Of a DNA stretch of 32,458 nt, positions 29,044-32,458 are shown piece by piece. Below the pieces are notes generated by a model. That model was given only the letters and a program-made list of their open reading frames with translations. It made no database searches and was not told the origin of the DNA. The stretch's first letter is position 1; the number at the start of each line of letters is the position of its first letter. The position numbers were made by a program, and so were the translations under genes. The stretch lies in assembly GCF_014859475.1 (NCBI RefSeq), contig NZ_JACUUE010000011.1, forward strand, positions 1-32,458, given 5' to 3'. Source of the DNA: Rhodoferax sp. (GTDB lineage Bacteria > Pseudomonadota > Gammaproteobacteria > Burkholderiales > Burkholderiaceae_C).

Positions 29044-29664
29044 ATGCTTGACCGGGAAGGCTTTAGGCCCAACGTCGGCATCGTCCTGCTCAACCAGAAA
29101 AATCAGGTGTTTTGGGGCAAGCGTATCCGTACGCACTCCTGGCAGTTTCCGCAGGGTGGCATTGACCGGGGCGAGACCCCCGAGCAGGCCATGATCAGGG
29201 AACTGCATGAAGAAGTTGGGCTGCTGCGCGAACACATTCGCATTGTGGCCCGCACCCGTGACTGGTTGCGCTATGAGGTGCCAGACCGTTTTATTCGCCG
29301 CGACTCACGCGGTTTTTACAAAGGCCAGAAACAAATCTGGTTCTTGTTGCAGCTGGTGGGCCACGACTGGGATTTGAACCTGCGCGCCACAAATCATCCA
29401 GAGTTCGATGCTTGGCGCTGGAACGACTACTGGGTGCCGCTGGATGCCGTGGTGGAATTCAAGCGCGAAGTGTATGTGACGGCACTCACCGAGTTATCGC
29501 GATTTTTGCCGCGAAACGACTATCGCAACCGCTTTCTTCGCCAAGGCATACGCCCGCTTGATCTGGGCCACTCCTGCGCCGACATGCCCGATGCCAGCTT
29601 CGAGCTACCGCCGGGCGCCACCGCCCTTGGAGCCAATCCCCAAACACGACAACATCATGTGTAA
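29044..29664 (+). CDS. rppH: RNA pyrophosphohydrolase
   Basis: [60 protein letters not shown]. Confidence 0.96.
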   Translation: MLDREGFRPNVGIVLLNQKNQVFWGKRIRTHSWQFPQGGIDRGETPEQAMIRELHEEVGLLREHIRIVARTRDWLRYEVPDRFIRRDSRGFYKGQKQIWFLLQLVGHDWDLNLRATNHPEFDAWRWNDYWVPLDAVVEFKREVYVTALTELSRFLPRNDYRNRFLRQGIRPLDLGHSCADMPDASFELPPGATALGANPQTRQHHV

Positions 29665-30172
29665 ATCACCGTCTCCAGGCATCAGGCCTTCCAGGTTCGT
29701 ACACAGTCTGGCCATAGGCTTGGCCTGCTGCGCACTCGGTGCGCAGGCGCAAGGTTTGCTCGAAAACCCGGACTGGCAGGAAACAGAAACGCCAGCACCA
29801 CCCCGTTTTGACCCCAGGCAGCGCGTCGCGATCGACATGCCGCCTTATGTCAGCATGGAATTTGGCATCGATCCTGCCACCCTGGCTATCACACCAGACG
29901 GTATCGTGCGCTATGTCATGCTGGCCGTCAGCCCCAGCGGCACCATCAGCGCATTTTATGAAGGGATTCGTTGTGCCACGGGCGAGGTCAAAAGCTATGC
30001 CCGTGCCAACGCCAGCGGTGTCTGGACAATCGTGAAAGAACCTGAATGGCGCGGGCTCAACGACAGGCAGCCTTCCAAACACGCGCTGGCACTGGCCCGA
30101 CAAGGCGCCTGTGAAGGCAACACCAACCCCAACTCGACGGCGGAAATCATCAGAAAGCTCAAAGCCAATTAG
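29657..30172 (+). CDS. CNP1-like family secreted protein
   Basis: Signal-like N-terminus ending [58 protein letters not shown]...; 8-nt overlap with rppH. Confidence 0.75.
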   Translation: MCKSPSPGIRPSRFVHSLAIGLACCALGAQAQGLLENPDWQETETPAPPRFDPRQRVAIDMPPYVSMEFGIDPATLAITPDGIVRYVMLAVSPSGTISAFYEGIRCATGEVKSYARANASGVWTIVKEPEWRGLNDRQPSKHALALARQGACEGNTNPNSTAEIIRKLKAN

Positions 30173-30203
30173 CCTGACTCAACACGGCAGGTAGCCACGC
30201 TGA

Positions 30204-31340
30204 TCAGCGTTTGAGCACCAGGTTGTCACGGTGCACCATTTCGGGCTCGGCAGCATAGCCCAGCAAGGCTTCGAAGGCGCTGGAGGGTTTGCGGCATACC
30301 AGGCGCGCCTCGGTACTGGCGTAATTTGCCAGGCCACGGGCAATTTCAAGCCCTTGCGGGTCGCGAATGGCAATCACGTCGCCACGCGAAAAATCACCCT
30401 CGACCGCCACCATGCCAATGGGCAACAGGCTCGAGCCATCGCCCTGCAGCTTGGCCACGGCACCGGCATCTACGGTCACGGCGCCGCGCAATTGCAGATG
30501 GTCGGCAATCCACTGCTTGCGCGCCTGCGTTTTTTGAGTTGGTGCCACTAGCAGTGTGCCAATGGCTTCGCCATGACAGAGCCGCAGCAAGGCATCGGGC
30601 TCGCGGCCCCAGGCGATCACGGTTGCTGCGCCTGAGCCCGCTGCCCGCTTGGCTGCCAGTATTTTGGTGATCATGCCGCCGCGCCCCAAGCTGGAGCCAA
30701 CGCCGCCTGCCATGGCCTCCAGCGCGGCGTCACCCGCTTGCGCCACATGCACCAACTCGGCGCTGGCATCCTTGCGCGGATCGGCCGTGAACAAACCCTT
30801 TTGATCGGTCAGAATCACCAGCGCATCGGCTTCCACCAAATTGGCCACCAAGGCACCCAGCGTGTCGTTGTCGCCAAACTTGATCTCGTCGTTGACCACC
30901 GTGTCGTTTTCGTTGATGACCGGCACCACGCCTAACTTGAGCAGCGTGAGCAGGGTAGAACGCGCATTGAGGTAACGCTCGCGATCAGCCAGATCGGCGT
31001 GCGTCAGCAGCACCTGGGCGCTGCCCAAACCGTTTTCGCGCAATTTGGTTTCGTACATGTGCGCCAGGCCCATCTGCCCGACGGCGGCAGCGGCCTGCAA
31101 TTCGTGGATTTCACGCGGGCGCTTGGCCCAGCCCAGGCGCTTCATGCCTTCGGCAACGGCGCCACTGGAGACCATGATGACCTCGCGCCCCTGGCGCACC
31201 AGTTCGGCCATTTGCCGGCACCATTCGCCAATGGCCGCTTCGTCCAGCCCCCGGCCTTCATTGGTTACCAAGCTGGACCCCACCTTGATGACCACGCGAT
31301 GCGCATCACGCAATGCTGAATTTGCTTGTTCTTGAGCCAT
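30204..31340 (-). CDS. proB: Glutamate 5-kinase
   Basis: [14 protein letters not shown]...[16 protein letters not shown]...[10 protein letters not shown]...GTGGM-like region [20 protein letters not shown]-terminal PUA domain. Confidence 0.96.
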   Translation of the reverse strand: MAQEQANSALRDAHRVVIKVGSSLVTNEGRGLDEAAIGEWCRQMAELVRQGREVIMVSSGAVAEGMKRLGWAKRPREIHELQAAAAVGQMGLAHMYETKLRENGLGSAQVLLTHADLADRERYLNARSTLLTLLKLGVVPVINENDTVVNDEIKFGDNDTLGALVANLVEADALVILTDQKGLFTADPRKDASAELVHVAQAGDAALEAMAGGVGSSLGRGGMITKILAAKRAAGSGAATVIAWGREPDALLRLCHGEAIGTLLVAPTQKTQARKQWIADHLQLRGAVTVDAGAVAKLQGDGSSLLPIGMVAVEGDFSRGDVIAIRDPQGLEIARGLANYASTEARLVCRKPSSAFEALLGYAAEPEMVHRDNLVLKR

Positions 31341-31365
31341 TGAACCCTCTTGACAAGTATGTGCG

Positions 31366-32457
<1,092 letters not shown>

Positions 32458-32458
32458 G

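Overview
This 32.5 kb window is high-GC and gene-dense. Gene content and order suggest a betaproteobacterial chromosome, probably Burkholderiales/Comamonadaceae-like (inference; no search was run). Most of it is conserved housekeeping: tamA-tamB; rpsP-rimM-trmD-rplS; a NUDIX CoA-pyrophosphatase-like gene; a CobD/CbiB-like gene; hisC; rsgA-pcd-M48 peptidase divergent from orn; a RhlE-like DEAD-box helicase; yggT; lysS; a glycerophosphodiester phosphodiesterase; hemA-prfA-prmC-slyX-grxD; a lytic transglycosylase; proS divergent from rppH plus a CNP1-like gene; proB; obgE. Accessory or irregular content is limited to four items: a vapBC-type toxin-antitoxin pair with a 17-bp palindromic operator candidate; a truncated tyrosine-recombinase (integrase) remnant with adjacent palindromes between tamB and rpsP; a 239-bp MITE-like element with 19-bp perfect terminal inverted repeats between the helicase and yggT; and several candidate cis-regulatory elements (structured rpsP leader, long helicase leader, apparently leaderless hemA). 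I found no convincing large novel system. The best leads are the MITE-like element, the rpsP leader and the hemA start.
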